DNA of 64,000 bases, taken from NCBI RefSeq assembly GCF_024054195.1, contig NZ_JAMXLB010000001.1, forward strand, positions 1,977,624-2,041,623. Direction: 5' to 3'. Origin of the DNA: Flavobacterium sp. NRK F7. GTDB lineage: Bacteria > Bacteroidota > Bacteroidia > Flavobacteriales > Flavobacteriaceae. Both the position numbers and the translations under genes were made by a program. Positions 55,188 through 63,704 of this stretch are shown one piece after another. Every line of letters begins with the position of its first letter. Position 1 is the stretch's first letter. A model generated the notes under the pieces. That model had not been told where the DNA came from. It was given only the letters and a program-made list of their open reading frames with translations, and searched no databases.

Positions 55188-55244
55188 TTACAAAACTTTT
55201 TCTGTCTCGTCTAGCTTTTATAATAACAATAAAACCAGATAATT

Positions 55245-55676
55245 ATGAAAAATTTGTTTTGTACGTTAGTCTTCTTATGTAGTGTTAATTTATTTTTTGG
55301 TCAATCGTTTAAAAAATTTGAAAATAATAAAGAGGTATCTTCTTTTGTAATCAATAAAGATTTATTTTCGGATATAGAAATTAACACCAAAGGAAAGGAT
55401 CAGGAAGAAAAGAAAATTATTGATTTTTTGAAAAAAATTGAATTTGTAAAAGTGTTTTCCACTTCAAATGAAGCGCTTAGAAGCGATATGAAATCGGTTG
55501 CCAAAAAATATAAAAAGAATAAAAGTTTGGAACAGTTAATGAAGTACTCAGCTAATGGCAATGAAGCTAGTTTTTTAATAAAAACCAACAAAAAAGATGA
55601 ATTGGAAGAATTAATGATTTTTGTGGAAGGATCGGGTAAAAATGATAGTGTTTTAATCCTCTTTTCATTAAGTTAA
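55245..55676 (+). CDS. Exported DUF4252 domain protein (143 aa)
   Basis: A signal peptide (MKNLFCTLVFLCSVNLFFGQ) precedes a small alpha/beta domain with IDFLKKIEFVKVFSTSNEALRSDMKSVAKKYKKNKSLEQLMKYS and a C-terminal beta hairpin (DELEELMIFVEGSGKNDSVLILFSLS). This matches the DUF4252 pattern, periplasmic proteins often found with an anti-sigma/sigma pair in Bacteroidota; here no such neighbour is present. The function is unknown. The gene has its own terminator. Confidence 0.85.
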   Translation: MKNLFCTLVFLCSVNLFFGQSFKKFENNKEVSSFVINKDLFSDIEINTKGKDQEEKKIIDFLKKIEFVKVFSTSNEALRSDMKSVAKKYKKNKSLEQLMKYSANGNEASFLIKTNKKDELEELMIFVEGSGKNDSVLILFSLS

Positions 55677-55703
55677 ATAGTATAGTAATGAATTAGTTAT
55701 AAA

Positions 55704-55736
55704 AACCTGTTTCAAAAGAAGAAACAGGTTTTTTGT
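55704..55736 (+). terminator. Terminator after the DUF4252 gene
   Basis: AACCTGTTTC (55704-55713) pairs with GAAACAGGTT (55721-55730), followed by TTTTG. Confidence 0.88.
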
Positions 55737-55836
55737 TTAAATAAGGAATTACTTTTTTTAATTTAGCAAACCTATTCTACAAGACCTCTTTTGTTCTTAA
55801 AAAATGTGTACTTTAGTATGCTTATAAACAACAAAC

Positions 55837-57399
55837 ATGATAAGCGTCAAAAAAATAGCTGTTTTTTTAATAGGTGGTATTCTCTTTTTAGGGATACTTA
55901 ATATTGGTCTTAATGTATGGATTGAATTTAAATTGCCCCAACTACTCGCAGATAAAAATAGATCCGATTACAATATCGCGTATAAAGATATTGATGTTTC
56001 ACTGTGGAATACAACATTACAAGTATTTGATGTTTCTGTTGCTCCTAAAACGGATATCGAAAATACAAATAAAAAATTAGGAATATATGCCAAAGTACCG
56101 CAAATAAAGGTAGCTCATTTTAGTATATTGAGTATTTTGTTTGGAGATAAAATTAAAGCAGATCAACTCGTTATAGTAGCACCTGAAATAACACTGCATA
56201 AAAATAACGATAAAGTACTATCCCATTCTAAAAGCATTCAATCTAAAATAATCGAACCTTTTGAAAAAATTATTGTGGTGAACGCCATTTACTTAAATGA
56301 AGGGAATGTGCAAGTTGTAAAAGCTGAAAAAAACCAACTTATAGCTTCTCTACAGCAACTTAATTTAAAAATTGAAGGTTTGGTCTTAAACGAAAAAACC
56401 CTACAAAATAAAATTCCTTTCACCTATGAGAATTACAGTATCAATTGTACCCAACTTTTTTATCAGGTTAACGAGTTTTACACCCTAAAGGTTTCTCAAT
56501 TCAATACTACGAATACCAGTTTACAAATTGATGATCTTCAGTTAAAACCAAACTGTTCTAGAAAAGTCTTTGTTCAAAAAATACCTAAAGAACGAGATTT
56601 ATATACTATAAATACAAAGCAAATTTCCTTGAAAGAAATGAATTGGGGTTTCCAAGAGGATGTTTTCTTTTGTAAAATTCCAGAATTGGTTTTAAACCAA
56701 TTAGATGCCACTATTTACAGAGGCAAAATGCCAGAAGATGATTTGAGTAAGAAGAAACTATATAATAACTTATTGCGTAATCTTCCTTTTGATTTACAGG
56801 TTGATACTTTAAAAATGGTACAATCCAAAATCGTTTATGAAGAAGAGATAAGCTTTGAAGAAGGGCCAGGAAAATTAATTTTTGATGCTTTTAATTTAAA
56901 GGCAACCTCTATTCAAAGTGGTTTTCATAAAACGAAGGTACCTGATACGGAAATAACCATTCAATCCCAATTTATGAAAGAATCTATGTTAGACGTAGAT
57001 TGGTCTTTTAATGTGTTAGATAGTACGGATGGTTTTAAGATTAAAGGAAAATTAAACCATTTTAACGCCGAAAAATTAGTCTATTTTACAAAGCCTTATC
57101 TCAATGTTGTCGTGAAAGGTGATTTAGAGAAAGTATATTTTAATTTCAAAGGAAATGATGTTGTGAACCAAGGAGATTTTGCCTTAAAATACGATGATTT
57201 AAAAGTGGAGATTTATCAAAATAATAAACGCTACAAAAAGAATGGACTTTTAACAGCGATAGGAAACTTATTTGTCAAAGATGATTCTGGAGAAGAATTA
57301 AAAGCAGTTTCTGTTAAAGTAGAACGCGTTCCGGAAAAATCCTTCTACAATTTGTTATGGATAAGTGTAGCTGATGGTTTAAAGCAAGTTTTATTATAA
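55837..57399 (+). CDS. Membrane-anchored AsmA-like protein of unknown function (520 aa)
   Basis: An N-terminal membrane helix (about residues 6-28, IAVFLIGGILFLGILNIGLNVW) is followed by a long beta-rich periplasmic region. The order of strands (YNIAYKDIDVSLWNTTLQVFDVSV, KVPQIKVAHFSILSILFGDKIKADQLVIVAPEITLHKNN, IYLNEGNVQVVKAEKNQLIASLQQLNLKIEGL) and the C-terminal ...VKGDLEKVYFNFKGNDVVNQGDFALKYDDLKVEIYQNN are reminiscent of AsmA/TamB/DUF748 domains, which form lipid-handling beta-taco structures between membranes. This is a remote resemblance. It is a single-gene unit with a hairpin terminator. Confidence 0.75.
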   Translation: MISVKKIAVFLIGGILFLGILNIGLNVWIEFKLPQLLADKNRSDYNIAYKDIDVSLWNTTLQVFDVSVAPKTDIENTNKKLGIYAKVPQIKVAHFSILSILFGDKIKADQLVIVAPEITLHKNNDKVLSHSKSIQSKIIEPFEKIIVVNAIYLNEGNVQVVKAEKNQLIASLQQLNLKIEGLVLNEKTLQNKIPFTYENYSINCTQLFYQVNEFYTLKVSQFNTTNTSLQIDDLQLKPNCSRKVFVQKIPKERDLYTINTKQISLKEMNWGFQEDVFFCKIPELVLNQLDATIYRGKMPEDDLSKKKLYNNLLRNLPFDLQVDTLKMVQSKIVYEEEISFEEGPGKLIFDAFNLKATSIQSGFHKTKVPDTEITIQSQFMKESMLDVDWSFNVLDSTDGFKIKGKLNHFNAEKLVYFTKPYLNVVVKGDLEKVYFNFKGNDVVNQGDFALKYDDLKVEIYQNNKRYKKNGLLTAIGNLFVKDDSGEELKAVSVKVERVPEKSFYNLLWISVADGLKQVLL

Positions 57400-57418
57400 T
57401 ACAACTGATTTAGAATGA

Positions 57419-57453
57419 GAAAGCCTGCTTTAATTTATTAATGCAGGCTTTCT
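57419..57453. terminator. Bidirectional terminator
   Basis: GAAAGCCTGC (57419-57428) pairs with GCAGGCTTTC (57443-57452) around a 14-nt loop. Confidence 0.75.
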
Positions 57454-57470
57454 TACTTTAGAATGAAAGA

Positions 57471-57665
57471 TTAATTTTTTTCTTCATTATTTAATTTATC
57501 GTCCCAATCTGGTTGTTCACCAATAAATTTTTGAGTATCCACGTCATAGTTTTCATCATTCGTTAATACATCATCATGATTTCTGTATTGATGTTTTCTA
57601 GTATCACTACGATGATCGGTTCCCTTTTTGTTTACGCTTTGCGAATTTTGATTTTGTGCTTTCAT
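57471..57665 (-). CDS. Small, highly hydrophilic protein (64 aa), unknown function
   Basis: MKAQNQNSQSVNKKGTDHRS then repeated basic/acidic stretches and an acidic end (VLTNDENYDVDTQKFIGEQPDWDDKLNNEEKN). Half the residues are charged or Asn/Gln, and no hydrophobic core is apparent, so it is probably disordered, like small stress-related proteins. It has a start and stop well placed behind the terminator, and the composition is unlike random AT-rich translation. Not recognised as a family member. Confidence 0.6.
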   Translation of the reverse strand: MKAQNQNSQSVNKKGTDHRSDTRKHQYRNHDDVLTNDENYDVDTQKFIGEQPDWDDKLNNEEKN

Positions 57666-57898
57666 GTTCTATGTTTTTTTAGTTTACTCAAAATTACCTT
57701 TTCTAAAGAGAAAAGGAGTTATAAAATTTGTATCAATAATTATAAAATTAGAAGTAAAAGAGCATAACAATTGAAAGTAAATTCGACAGAAAGTAGTGTT
57801 TGTCTTAAAATTTGATTAAGACTTTTAATGTAGTATCAAAACACTTGAATTAGGCCACTATTTTTTTTAAATTTAAACGACAGTTTAAATCTTTGCAA

Positions 57899-58432
57899 AT
57901 GAGAAAATTTTTATTACTATTAGTGTTTTTGTGTTCCCAATGGGGAAATACACAAGTACAAAGCACTTTTGCTGAGTCTACAGGCGATGCTTTATTATAT
58001 GCGCTTCCAATTTCTACTATAGCAACCACTATATTTATAAAAGATTACAAAGGATTGAAACAATTCTCAAAAGGGTTTTTAGTAAATGCGGTCACCACAG
58101 AAGCTTTAAAATTAATCATTAAAAAAGAACGTCCCAATCATGCGAATTTTAAGTCTTTCCCTTCCGGACATACTTCGATAACTTTTCAAAGTGCTGCTTT
58201 TATTCAAAAAAGATACGGTTGGGAATACGGTATTCCAGTCTATGCCTTAGCCGCTTTTACAGGCTATTCTAGAATAGAATCTAAAAATCATTATTTTATT
58301 GATGTATTGGCAGGTGCTGCTATTGGTGTTTCGAGTTCGTACTTATTTACTACCAAATATGAAAGAAACTTAGATGTAAGTCTAGCAATTGACAGTTATG
58401 GATCTTCAATTATCTTTGTCTATCAGTTTTAA
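57899..58432 (+). CDS. PAP2-superfamily phosphatase
   Basis: About 177 aa. The start is placed at 57899 (MRKFLLLLVFLCSQWGNTQ, a signal peptide); a TTG two codons upstream is not needed. All three phosphatase motifs are visible: KxxxxxxRP as KLIIKKERPNHA, PSGH as SFPSGHTSITF, and SRxxxxxHxxxD as SRIESKNHYFIDV. Acid-phosphatase-like exported members dephosphorylate lipids or small phosphates. Here three hydrophobic segments follow (LFTTKYERN end). The upstream region (57666-57892) contains the inverted repeats CCTTTTCT/AGAAAAGG (57692-57711) and GTCTTAA/TTAAGAC (57802-57822), possible regulatory or terminator hairpins. Confidence 0.92.
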   Translation: MRKFLLLLVFLCSQWGNTQVQSTFAESTGDALLYALPISTIATTIFIKDYKGLKQFSKGFLVNAVTTEALKLIIKKERPNHANFKSFPSGHTSITFQSAAFIQKRYGWEYGIPVYALAAFTGYSRIESKNHYFIDVLAGAAIGVSSSYLFTTKYERNLDVSLAIDSYGSSIIFVYQF

Positions 58433-58453
58433 AGGGTAAAAGTTATACACTAA

Positions 58454-58490
58454 AAAACCCTGTAAAATGAATGTTTTACAGGGTTTTTTT
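58454..58490. terminator. Bidirectional terminator for the PAP2 gene and tmRNA
   Basis: AAAACCCTGTAAAA (ends at 58467), loop TGAATG, TTTTACAGGG (58474-58483), then T-run up to 58490. On the minus strand it directly follows the tmRNA 3' end. Confidence 0.9.
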
Positions 58491-58491
58491 G

Positions 58492-58888
58492 TGGAGTCGG
58501 AGAGAATCGAACTCTCGTCCAAACAAGCAATCGAAGAGCTTTCTACATGCTTAGTTTCTGCTTGAATTTTCGACAAAAAGCAAGGCCAAAAACAACCACT
58601 TCTTGCTTAGCTTTATCAGTGTCAGAAAGGATTTAAAGCATTACCTTTCCTAGGTTTACTTTTACGGTTCACCTGAATCAAACTCCATAAACCAAGGATG
58701 TTGAGGTGAATCTAGCTTTCCAACCTTGTTGGAACTAGGCAAATCGTACTAAACTTCGGATTAAGCAGCTAAAGCGTAATTATTTTCGCCGTTTATAAGG
58801 TTGTACGATTATGATTTACGAGCCAAAAGTACAATGCTCGGCATGCTTACTTTTCAATTCCACTCGCTGTCAAAACCAGTCGACCCCC
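58492..58888 (-). ncRNA. ssrA: Transfer-messenger RNA (tmRNA)
   Basis: On the minus strand the 5' end GGGGGTCGACTGG and the 3' part GAGAGTTCGATTCTCTCC followed by GACTCCA form the tRNA-like domain: GGGGUCG pairs with CGACUCC to close the acceptor stem (one G-U), and the T-arm GAGAGTTCGATTCTC is perfect. CCA is not encoded. Inside is a tag reading frame GENNYALAA (58790-58761). The RNA rescues stalled ribosomes and marks the nascent peptide for degradation together with SmpB, which is not in the window. Length about 397 nt. Confidence 0.96.
58761..58790 (-). other. tmRNA proteolysis-tag reading frame (GENNYALAA)
   Basis: GGC GAA AAT AAT TAC GCT TTA GCT GCT TAA on the minus strand. The tag ends in the ALAA recognised by ClpXP-type proteases and is followed by a TAA stop. 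The resume codon is taken as GGC; a one-codon shift to AAC cannot be excluded. Confidence 0.9.
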
Positions 58889-59017
58889 AAATGAAATTAG
58901 AATTTAGAAACTTCAATTTAGAAATGTATAATACAAAAATCATACCTTTTCACTATTCTAAGTGAATGCTTCTAAAAAGTGTGCCAAAATTACATTATTT
59001 TTTCCATTAAAAAAAAG

Positions 59018-59048
59018 TTGTTTTTAGAAATCTATAAAGTTATATTTG
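59018..59048 (+). promoter_or_regulatory. Promoter of the dehydrogenase gene
   Basis: TTG at 59018-59020, 20-bp spacer, TATATTTG at 59041-59048: a full match to the -33/-7 Bacteroidota consensus. The ATG is 37 bp downstream. Confidence 0.75.
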
Positions 59049-59084
59049 TAACATTGCTGACTAAACTTAAGATAAAAATAACAA

Positions 59085-60290
59085 ATGAAATTCGGAATAA
59101 TAAAGGAACGTAAAAATCCACCAGATCGTCGTGTGGTTTTTTCACCAGATGAATTAGTTCAATTTAAAGATCAATTTCCCCAAGCTGATATTACTGTAGA
59201 ATCTTCTGATATTCGTATTTTTTCTGATGAACTTTATCAGGAAAAAGGTTTTGAAATTGCTCAAAATGTATCAGATTGTGATGTTTTATTAGGTGTAAAA
59301 GAAGTACCTATTGTAAATTTAATTCCCAATAAAAGCTACTTCTTTTTTTCACATACGATAAAAAAACAACCTTATAATCGTAAATTATTACAAGCAGTTT
59401 TAGATAAAAATATTACATTATACGATCATGAAACGATTGTAGATGAAAAAAATGCGCGTTTGATTGGTTTTGGTCGTTATGCAGGAATTGTTGGGGCTTA
59501 CAATGGAATTAGAGCTTTTGGAATTAAGTTTGAATTATTCAATTTGCCTAAAGCCGAAACCTTACCCGATCAAAATGCGTTAATTCAACGATTGAGAAAA
59601 TATCCTTTACCTTATATTAAAATTGTTTTAACAGGTAGTGGAAAAGTGGCTCATGGTGCTAAGGAAATGTTAGATGCGATGAAAATCAAACAGGTTTCCG
59701 TCGAAAATTATTTGACTAAAAAATACACCGAACCTGTGTATACTATGATTGATGTTTTGGATTACAACAAAAGAAAAGACGGTCAAAAATTAGATAAATA
59801 TGATTTCTACACTAATCCTAAAGAGTATGAATCTGATTTTGAAAAATTTGCTGAGGTTTCTGATTTATTCATTGCAGGTCATTTTCATGGGAATAATGCT
59901 CCTGTAATTCTTACAAAAGAAATGCTACGTTCTTCAAAATGTAGTTTGAAAGTTGTAGCTGATGTTTCATGTGATATTGATGGTCCTATTGCGTGTACTT
60001 TGCGACCTAGTACGATTGCTGATCCAGTGTATGGGTATTTGCCAAGCGAACACAAAGAAGTTCCTTTGAGTCATCCAGCAGCAATATGGGTCATGGCTGT
60101 TGACAACCTTCCTTGTGAATTGCCTAAAGATGCGAGTGAAGGCTTTGGAGAAATGTTTTTAAAATATGTCATTCCTGCTTTTTATAACAACGATGCAAAT
60201 GGCGTATTAGCAAGAGCCAAAGTAACCGAAAACGGTAAGTTAACACCGCGTTTTGCTTATTTGCAAGATTTTGTAGACGATAAGGAATAA
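59085..60290 (+). CDS. NAD(P)-dependent dehydrogenase of the alanine/saccharopine dehydrogenase family
   Basis: 401 aa. The N-terminal half starts MKFGIIKERKNPPDRRVVFSP, the standard start of alanine-dehydrogenase/PNT N-terminal domains, with VLLGVKEVPIVNLIPNKSYFFFSHTIKKQ as the substrate loop. The Rossmann domain follows (IKIVLTGSGKVAHGAKEMLDAM, a G-x-G-x-x-A/G dinucleotide motif at about residues 186-192), and the C-terminal part contains VVADVSCDIDGPIACTLRPSTIADPVYGY. The overall pattern resembles lysine-forming saccharopine dehydrogenase-like proteins of Bacteroidota more than alanine dehydrogenase, but the substrate is not determined here. Confidence 0.88.
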   Translation: MKFGIIKERKNPPDRRVVFSPDELVQFKDQFPQADITVESSDIRIFSDELYQEKGFEIAQNVSDCDVLLGVKEVPIVNLIPNKSYFFFSHTIKKQPYNRKLLQAVLDKNITLYDHETIVDEKNARLIGFGRYAGIVGAYNGIRAFGIKFELFNLPKAETLPDQNALIQRLRKYPLPYIKIVLTGSGKVAHGAKEMLDAMKIKQVSVENYLTKKYTEPVYTMIDVLDYNKRKDGQKLDKYDFYTNPKEYESDFEKFAEVSDLFIAGHFHGNNAPVILTKEMLRSSKCSLKVVADVSCDIDGPIACTLRPSTIADPVYGYLPSEHKEVPLSHPAAIWVMAVDNLPCELPKDASEGFGEMFLKYVIPAFYNNDANGVLARAKVTENGKLTPRFAYLQDFVDDKE

Positions 60291-60357
60291 TATTGTTAAA
60301 CTTGCTTATTAGTGTGTTTTAAAATTTATAATTAACCAAATTAACGGTTTCACTTTT

Positions 60358-60864
60358 ATGAAAAAAACGATTTTATTTGCTACTTTATTAATTTGTTTTT
60401 TTGCTTCAGCACAAACTAAATTGCAGTTTACCGAAAGCAATCAGCTATTTTTAAATAAACTGGAACTTAATAACACTACAACTTTTGAAAGTATCGTTTC
60501 AGAATTAGGAGAACCAGTTTTAAAAAAGGAATCTAGAAATGGTGTTAAGTTATATATATATTCAGATTTAGGTATTGCATTAAAAATTTTTAATGGAAAA
60601 CTTACCATGATAGGGGCAAATTTCAACTGGGATGGTGATAAAAATTTTCCTGAGAAAAGTTTTACAGGTGAATTTTTAATAGGTTCCACCAAAATTACAA
60701 ATGAAACGACCAAAAACTTTTTTGAGACGGTTTCATTTATCTCATTTGATAATTTAATGATGGAAATGTATGCCGCTACAACTAATGAGAAAATAATTAT
60801 GTTAGCCTTTAATTCAAATGGATTTGTAACGCAAGTTGGTTTTGAATTTAAACAAGAAGAATAA
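60358..60864 (+). CDS. Exported protein of unknown function (168 aa)
   Basis: A signal peptide (MKKTILFATLLICFFASAQ) precedes a compact alpha/beta domain: NNTTTFESIVSELGEPVLKKESRNGVKLYIYSDLGIALKIFNGKLTMIGANFNWDGDKNFP, then GSTKITNETTKNFFETVSF. The FxxIxxxLGxP ... YxYxxLGIxL pattern is like that of SmpA/OmlA-style or DUF-type regulators of small secreted proteins, but no family is certain. It is 67 bp behind the dehydrogenase gene and may be its cotranscribed neighbour. Confidence 0.78.
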   Translation: MKKTILFATLLICFFASAQTKLQFTESNQLFLNKLELNNTTTFESIVSELGEPVLKKESRNGVKLYIYSDLGIALKIFNGKLTMIGANFNWDGDKNFPEKSFTGEFLIGSTKITNETTKNFFETVSFISFDNLMMEMYAATTNEKIIMLAFNSNGFVTQVGFEFKQEE

Positions 60865-60889
60865 AAGTTAAAAATCAATAGAAGTATAA

Positions 60890-60923
60890 AATCCTGATTA
60901 CGATTATAGTAATCAGGATTTTC
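60890..60923 (+). terminator. Terminator hairpin
   Basis: AATCCTGATTA (60890-60900) pairs with TAATCAGGATT (60910-60920), followed by TTCTC. Confidence 0.8.
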
Positions 60924-60930
60924 TCTTATA

Positions 60931-61050
60931 GCCCTGATGGTAGTGGCATCCTTTTTCTTTTTTGCATTCCAACTCCACTCAATGTGACAAAAAGAAAAAG
61001 ATAGAGCAAACAGCAGGACAATTTTTGTACTGATAGCTATTGTGGTGCTC
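60931..61050 (+). ncRNA. Candidate structured intergenic element (GCCCTGATGG ... CAGCAGGAC type)
   Basis: A 120-bp stretch between convergent genes: GCCCTGATGGTAGTGGCATC, then a long A/T stem CTTTTTCTTTTTTG (60951-60964) against CAAAAAGAAAAAG (60988-61000), then ATAGAGCAAACAGCAGGACA. CCTG (60933-60936) can pair with CAGG (61014-61017) outside the long stem. From general familiarity, sequences of this form recur between genes in Flavobacteriia; I cannot verify this here. No coding sequence is credible in it. Confidence 0.4.
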
Positions 61051-62412
61051 CTAATTATTAGTCCAATCAATCTTTCTAGAAAAATACATTACAGCTCCTA
61101 GAATTAAGAATAAACCGATGCTTCCTACCAATAAGGCATAGTTTTCTAACTGTATAATTACAAAAATAAAACTATATAAGACCGTTAAGGATGCAGCTAT
61201 AAATAATGGGAATTTTTTCTCTTTCAATACCGAAACGGAATAGAGTAATAGCATGATTATAACGGCACTAGCTGCTATAGTATACGCTATTGTAAAGCTA
61301 GAGTGTTCGGTTATCGATATTAATAGCGTATAAAACATAATTAAAGCTAAACCAATCATCGTATACTGAAAAATATGAATGCTTTTTTTGCTAATGGTTT
61401 GTATTAAAAAGAAGATTAAAAAGGTAAGTCCGATCACTAAGAAACCATATTTTGAAGCACGCTCATTTTGTTGGTATTGGTCTACAGTCTCAATCAATTT
61501 AACACCATACGAATAATTGTTCAGATCTGGAATCTTAGTGTCGTATTGTTGCGAAAAAGGACGATTAATATGTAAAATTTTCCAATCAGCATGAAAGTTT
61601 TTGGAAGTAATTTGCTTTGTGGTATCATTGGCAGCAAAACTACCGATAAAGCTTGGTGAGTCCCAATTAGCATTAATGCTTGTAGTAGTTGTTTTTCCCA
61701 CTGGAACAAATTGGATGTTATCACTTCCATTATATTTCATATCGAAATTGAAAGCGATGATTTGATTGGGTACATACGTAAAAGTTTCGGTTTCCAATGT
61801 GCCAAAGTAGTTGTCTTCATCAGCTTTCGATTCCAAGCTGAACTTCTTTTTATTTAGCGTAATTTTTAAATCACTTTTTATGCTTTTCAAATTGGTGGTT
61901 TTTATTAAAACGGTTGCTTTATCCCAAAGCACATCTTCTGTTTTAATATTTAATTTATCAAGCGCTGCATTTTCAAAACTTCCGTTGAACTGCATGCTGG
62001 CTTTAAAAACAATGGGATTGTAAATTCCTCTTTTAATGTCATCTACTTTAGTAACTTCCGTTTTATTTTCTAAAGTGTTCGGAAAGAAATAAGCATATTG
62101 GATAGAGGCACTTTTTTGAATGATGGTTTCCCGACTTTTTTCATCAACAATAGCTGTTTCAGAATAGGTTTTGTATGGAATTTTTAATATTGGTCCATAA
62201 AAATGAATGTTTTCACCCCAAGTTTCGGTCACTTCTTGCGTGACATCATCTTTACGTTCAGAGCGTTCTCTAATTAGATTTTGCACTAAATTAAGAGGAA
62301 TTAATAAAAATAAGGTTAGCATACCTACCATAATCATTTTAGCTGTATTGCTTTGTAAAAAGGAAGGTTTTGGAGTGTTGCTAGGTTTGTGTAATTCGAT
62401 TGGATTTTCCAT
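61051..62412 (-). CDS. creD: CreD-family inner-membrane protein
   Basis: 453 aa. It starts with a cytoplasmic segment and a first membrane helix (MIMVGMLTLFLLIPLNLVQNLIRERSERKDDV) followed by a large periplasmic domain (about 60-300) with the family signature TWGENIHFYGPILKIPYK, then five to six membrane helices to the end. CreD proteins are membrane proteins of the cell-envelope stress response; the CreBC two-component system is not present here. It is the last gene of the minus-strand operon that starts beyond the right window edge. Confidence 0.93.
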   Translation of the reverse strand: MENPIELHKPSNTPKPSFLQSNTAKMIMVGMLTLFLLIPLNLVQNLIRERSERKDDVTQEVTETWGENIHFYGPILKIPYKTYSETAIVDEKSRETIIQKSASIQYAYFFPNTLENKTEVTKVDDIKRGIYNPIVFKASMQFNGSFENAALDKLNIKTEDVLWDKATVLIKTTNLKSIKSDLKITLNKKKFSLESKADEDNYFGTLETETFTYVPNQIIAFNFDMKYNGSDNIQFVPVGKTTTTSINANWDSPSFIGSFAANDTTKQITSKNFHADWKILHINRPFSQQYDTKIPDLNNYSYGVKLIETVDQYQQNERASKYGFLVIGLTFLIFFLIQTISKKSIHIFQYTMIGLALIMFYTLLISITEHSSFTIAYTIAASAVIIMLLLYSVSVLKEKKFPLFIAASLTVLYSFIFVIIQLENYALLVGSIGLFLILGAVMYFSRKIDWTNN

Positions 62413-62432
62413 AAGATAAGATTTTAATTGTT

Positions 62433-62753
62433 TTAAAAATGAATAATGAAATTGGTAGAAACTAAATACATATATAACAAGGCTATAGGTATATTAAATA
62501 GTAGAAATAAAATACTTCCTAATTGATATAAAATGCGTTGTCTACAAATTGTGAGATTATAGATAAGTTTGAAGAATACAATCGCATTTATAAATAAAGC
62601 TGTAATTACATAGAGAAAGCCAATAAAAAAGATCACATCTACTTTTGTTATTTTGTAAAGCAATAAGATTATAGTTCCAATTACAAATGAAATTAGAGCT
62701 ACTATTCTGGCTAGTTTACCATCTTGAATTGTTATTTCTAAAATTTCTTCCAT
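62433..62753 (-). CDS. Small polytopic membrane protein A of the creD operon (106 aa)
   Basis: Three to four hydrophobic helices (IVALISFVIGTIILLLY, VIFFIGFLYVITALFINAIVFFKLIY, LGSILFLLFNIPIALLYMYLV). It shares the pattern ...N(I/A)PIA(L/F)LYxYxV at the C-terminus and ...IVxLISFxIGTIxxLxx at the N-terminus with the next gene (115 aa), suggesting tandem duplication. The function is unknown; the position directly before creD, separated by 20 bp, implies a role in the same envelope process. Confidence 0.78.
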   Translation of the reverse strand: MEEILEITIQDGKLARIVALISFVIGTIILLLYKITKVDVIFFIGFLYVITALFINAIVFFKLIYNLTICRQRILYQLGSILFLLFNIPIALLYMYLVSTNFIIHF

Positions 62754-62757
62754 ACAT

Positions 62758-63060
62758 TTAAATAGTATTTAGTACAACATAAGCATATAAGAATGCTATA
62801 GGAATATTGGATAACAGAATCAGAATTCTAATAATAAGATCTTCCACATCCGTTTCTTTAGAGAATAGGTATACCAAATAAAAAAAGGTAAGGGCATTAA
62901 CTAGTATTGCTATTAATAAGTAGATATATCCAAAAACCAGTATTGGAAAATAATTTGGGAAGATAAAATGTGCAAGAAATAGAATAGTTCCAAAACTAAA
63001 TGAGACAATAGCTAATTGTGTCGAAAAAGGTAAATCTTTGAATTGATAGTTAGTTTCCAT
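62758..63060 (-). CDS. Small polytopic membrane protein B of the creD operon
   Basis: I start at 63060 (METNYQFKDLPFSTQLAIVSFSFGTILFLAHFI, 100 aa); an upstream in-frame ATG at 63105 lies inside the preceding gene. The predicted helices are FSTQLAIVSFSFGTILFL, YFPILVFGYIYLLIAILVNALTFFYLVYLF and IRILILLSNIPIAFLYAYVVL. This is the paralogue of the next gene downstream (shared SNIPIAFLYAYVV / FNIPIALLYMYLV). The start overlaps the DUF1361 gene stop by 11 bp and the stop lies 4 bp before the next start, so translational coupling is likely. Confidence 0.75.
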   Translation of the reverse strand: METNYQFKDLPFSTQLAIVSFSFGTILFLAHFIFPNYFPILVFGYIYLLIAILVNALTFFYLVYLFSKETDVEDLIIRILILLSNIPIAFLYAYVVLNTI

Positions 63061-63700
63061 AAAACTGATTTTTAATTTGATAGGTGAGGTAAATAAAACT
63101 GCCATACAAAGCCGAGAAAAGAAGTGCTTCAGTTGATAGTATCGATAGAAAAGTATCCATTGCCAATTGGAAAGGATGGGTTAAAATAGTCCAACTATTA
63201 AATCGAAGGAAACGACCTAAATAAATACCAAAACCGCATAATAAGCTGATAATAGGAATACTAATTTGAATGAACTTCGAAGAATGAAATAGTAAGTAGC
63301 AATTTTTAAATTCTTGGATGGCCAATAACCCAAATAAAAAACCTAAGCTTGCAAAGGAAAACAACAAAATTAGATCGAACCAAAATAATTCAGGATTGCC
63401 TTTTGGTAAGTGAACAAAATCGGTTACTATGTAAAAGGAATTAGGTAAAAATAACAACCAACAGACAAATAGTAATAGTCTCAATTTTCCATTTTCGAAA
63501 AGTTGAATCTTTTGTTTTGCAACTTGTAAAAGTAAATAGGGAATGGCGGCCAAAAAGAGATTCCATATCAAGAAAAAATAGAAAATAGATTGAGTTATTT
63601 TGACACGGAAAAGTAATAAAAGTGCACAATAAAAACACAAGATTAGTAAAATACTATTCGTTTTTTTGTTGGATAAATACAGGTTGATTATCGCTTGCAT
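63050..63700 (-). CDS. DUF1361 membrane protein
   Basis: 216 aa with about six helices. The DUF1361 signatures are visible: IWNLFLAAIPYLLL, LLFVCWLLFLPNSFYIVTDFVHL, FWFDLILLFSFASLGFLFGLL, and CGFGIYLGRFLRFNSWTILTHP. Members are uncharacterised integral membrane proteins often found near CreD in Bacteroidota. The start codon lies 4 bp after the stop of the Coq4-like gene, within an operon whose stops and starts nearly overlap. The function is unknown. Confidence 0.9.
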   Translation of the reverse strand: MQAIINLYLSNKKTNSILLILCFYCALLLLFRVKITQSIFYFFLIWNLFLAAIPYLLLQVAKQKIQLFENGKLRLLLFVCWLLFLPNSFYIVTDFVHLPKGNPELFWFDLILLFSFASLGFLFGLLAIQEFKNCYLLFHSSKFIQISIPIISLLCGFGIYLGRFLRFNSWTILTHPFQLAMDTFLSILSTEALLFSALYGSFIYLTYQIKNQFYGN

Positions 63701-63704
63701 AGTA

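Noticed and set aside
60441..61070. A 209-aa minus-strand gene across the terminator and the intergenic element
   Set aside because: Half of it is antisense to the exported 168-aa gene and the other half crosses a hairpin and an intergenic repeat; its translation has no domain-like pattern.
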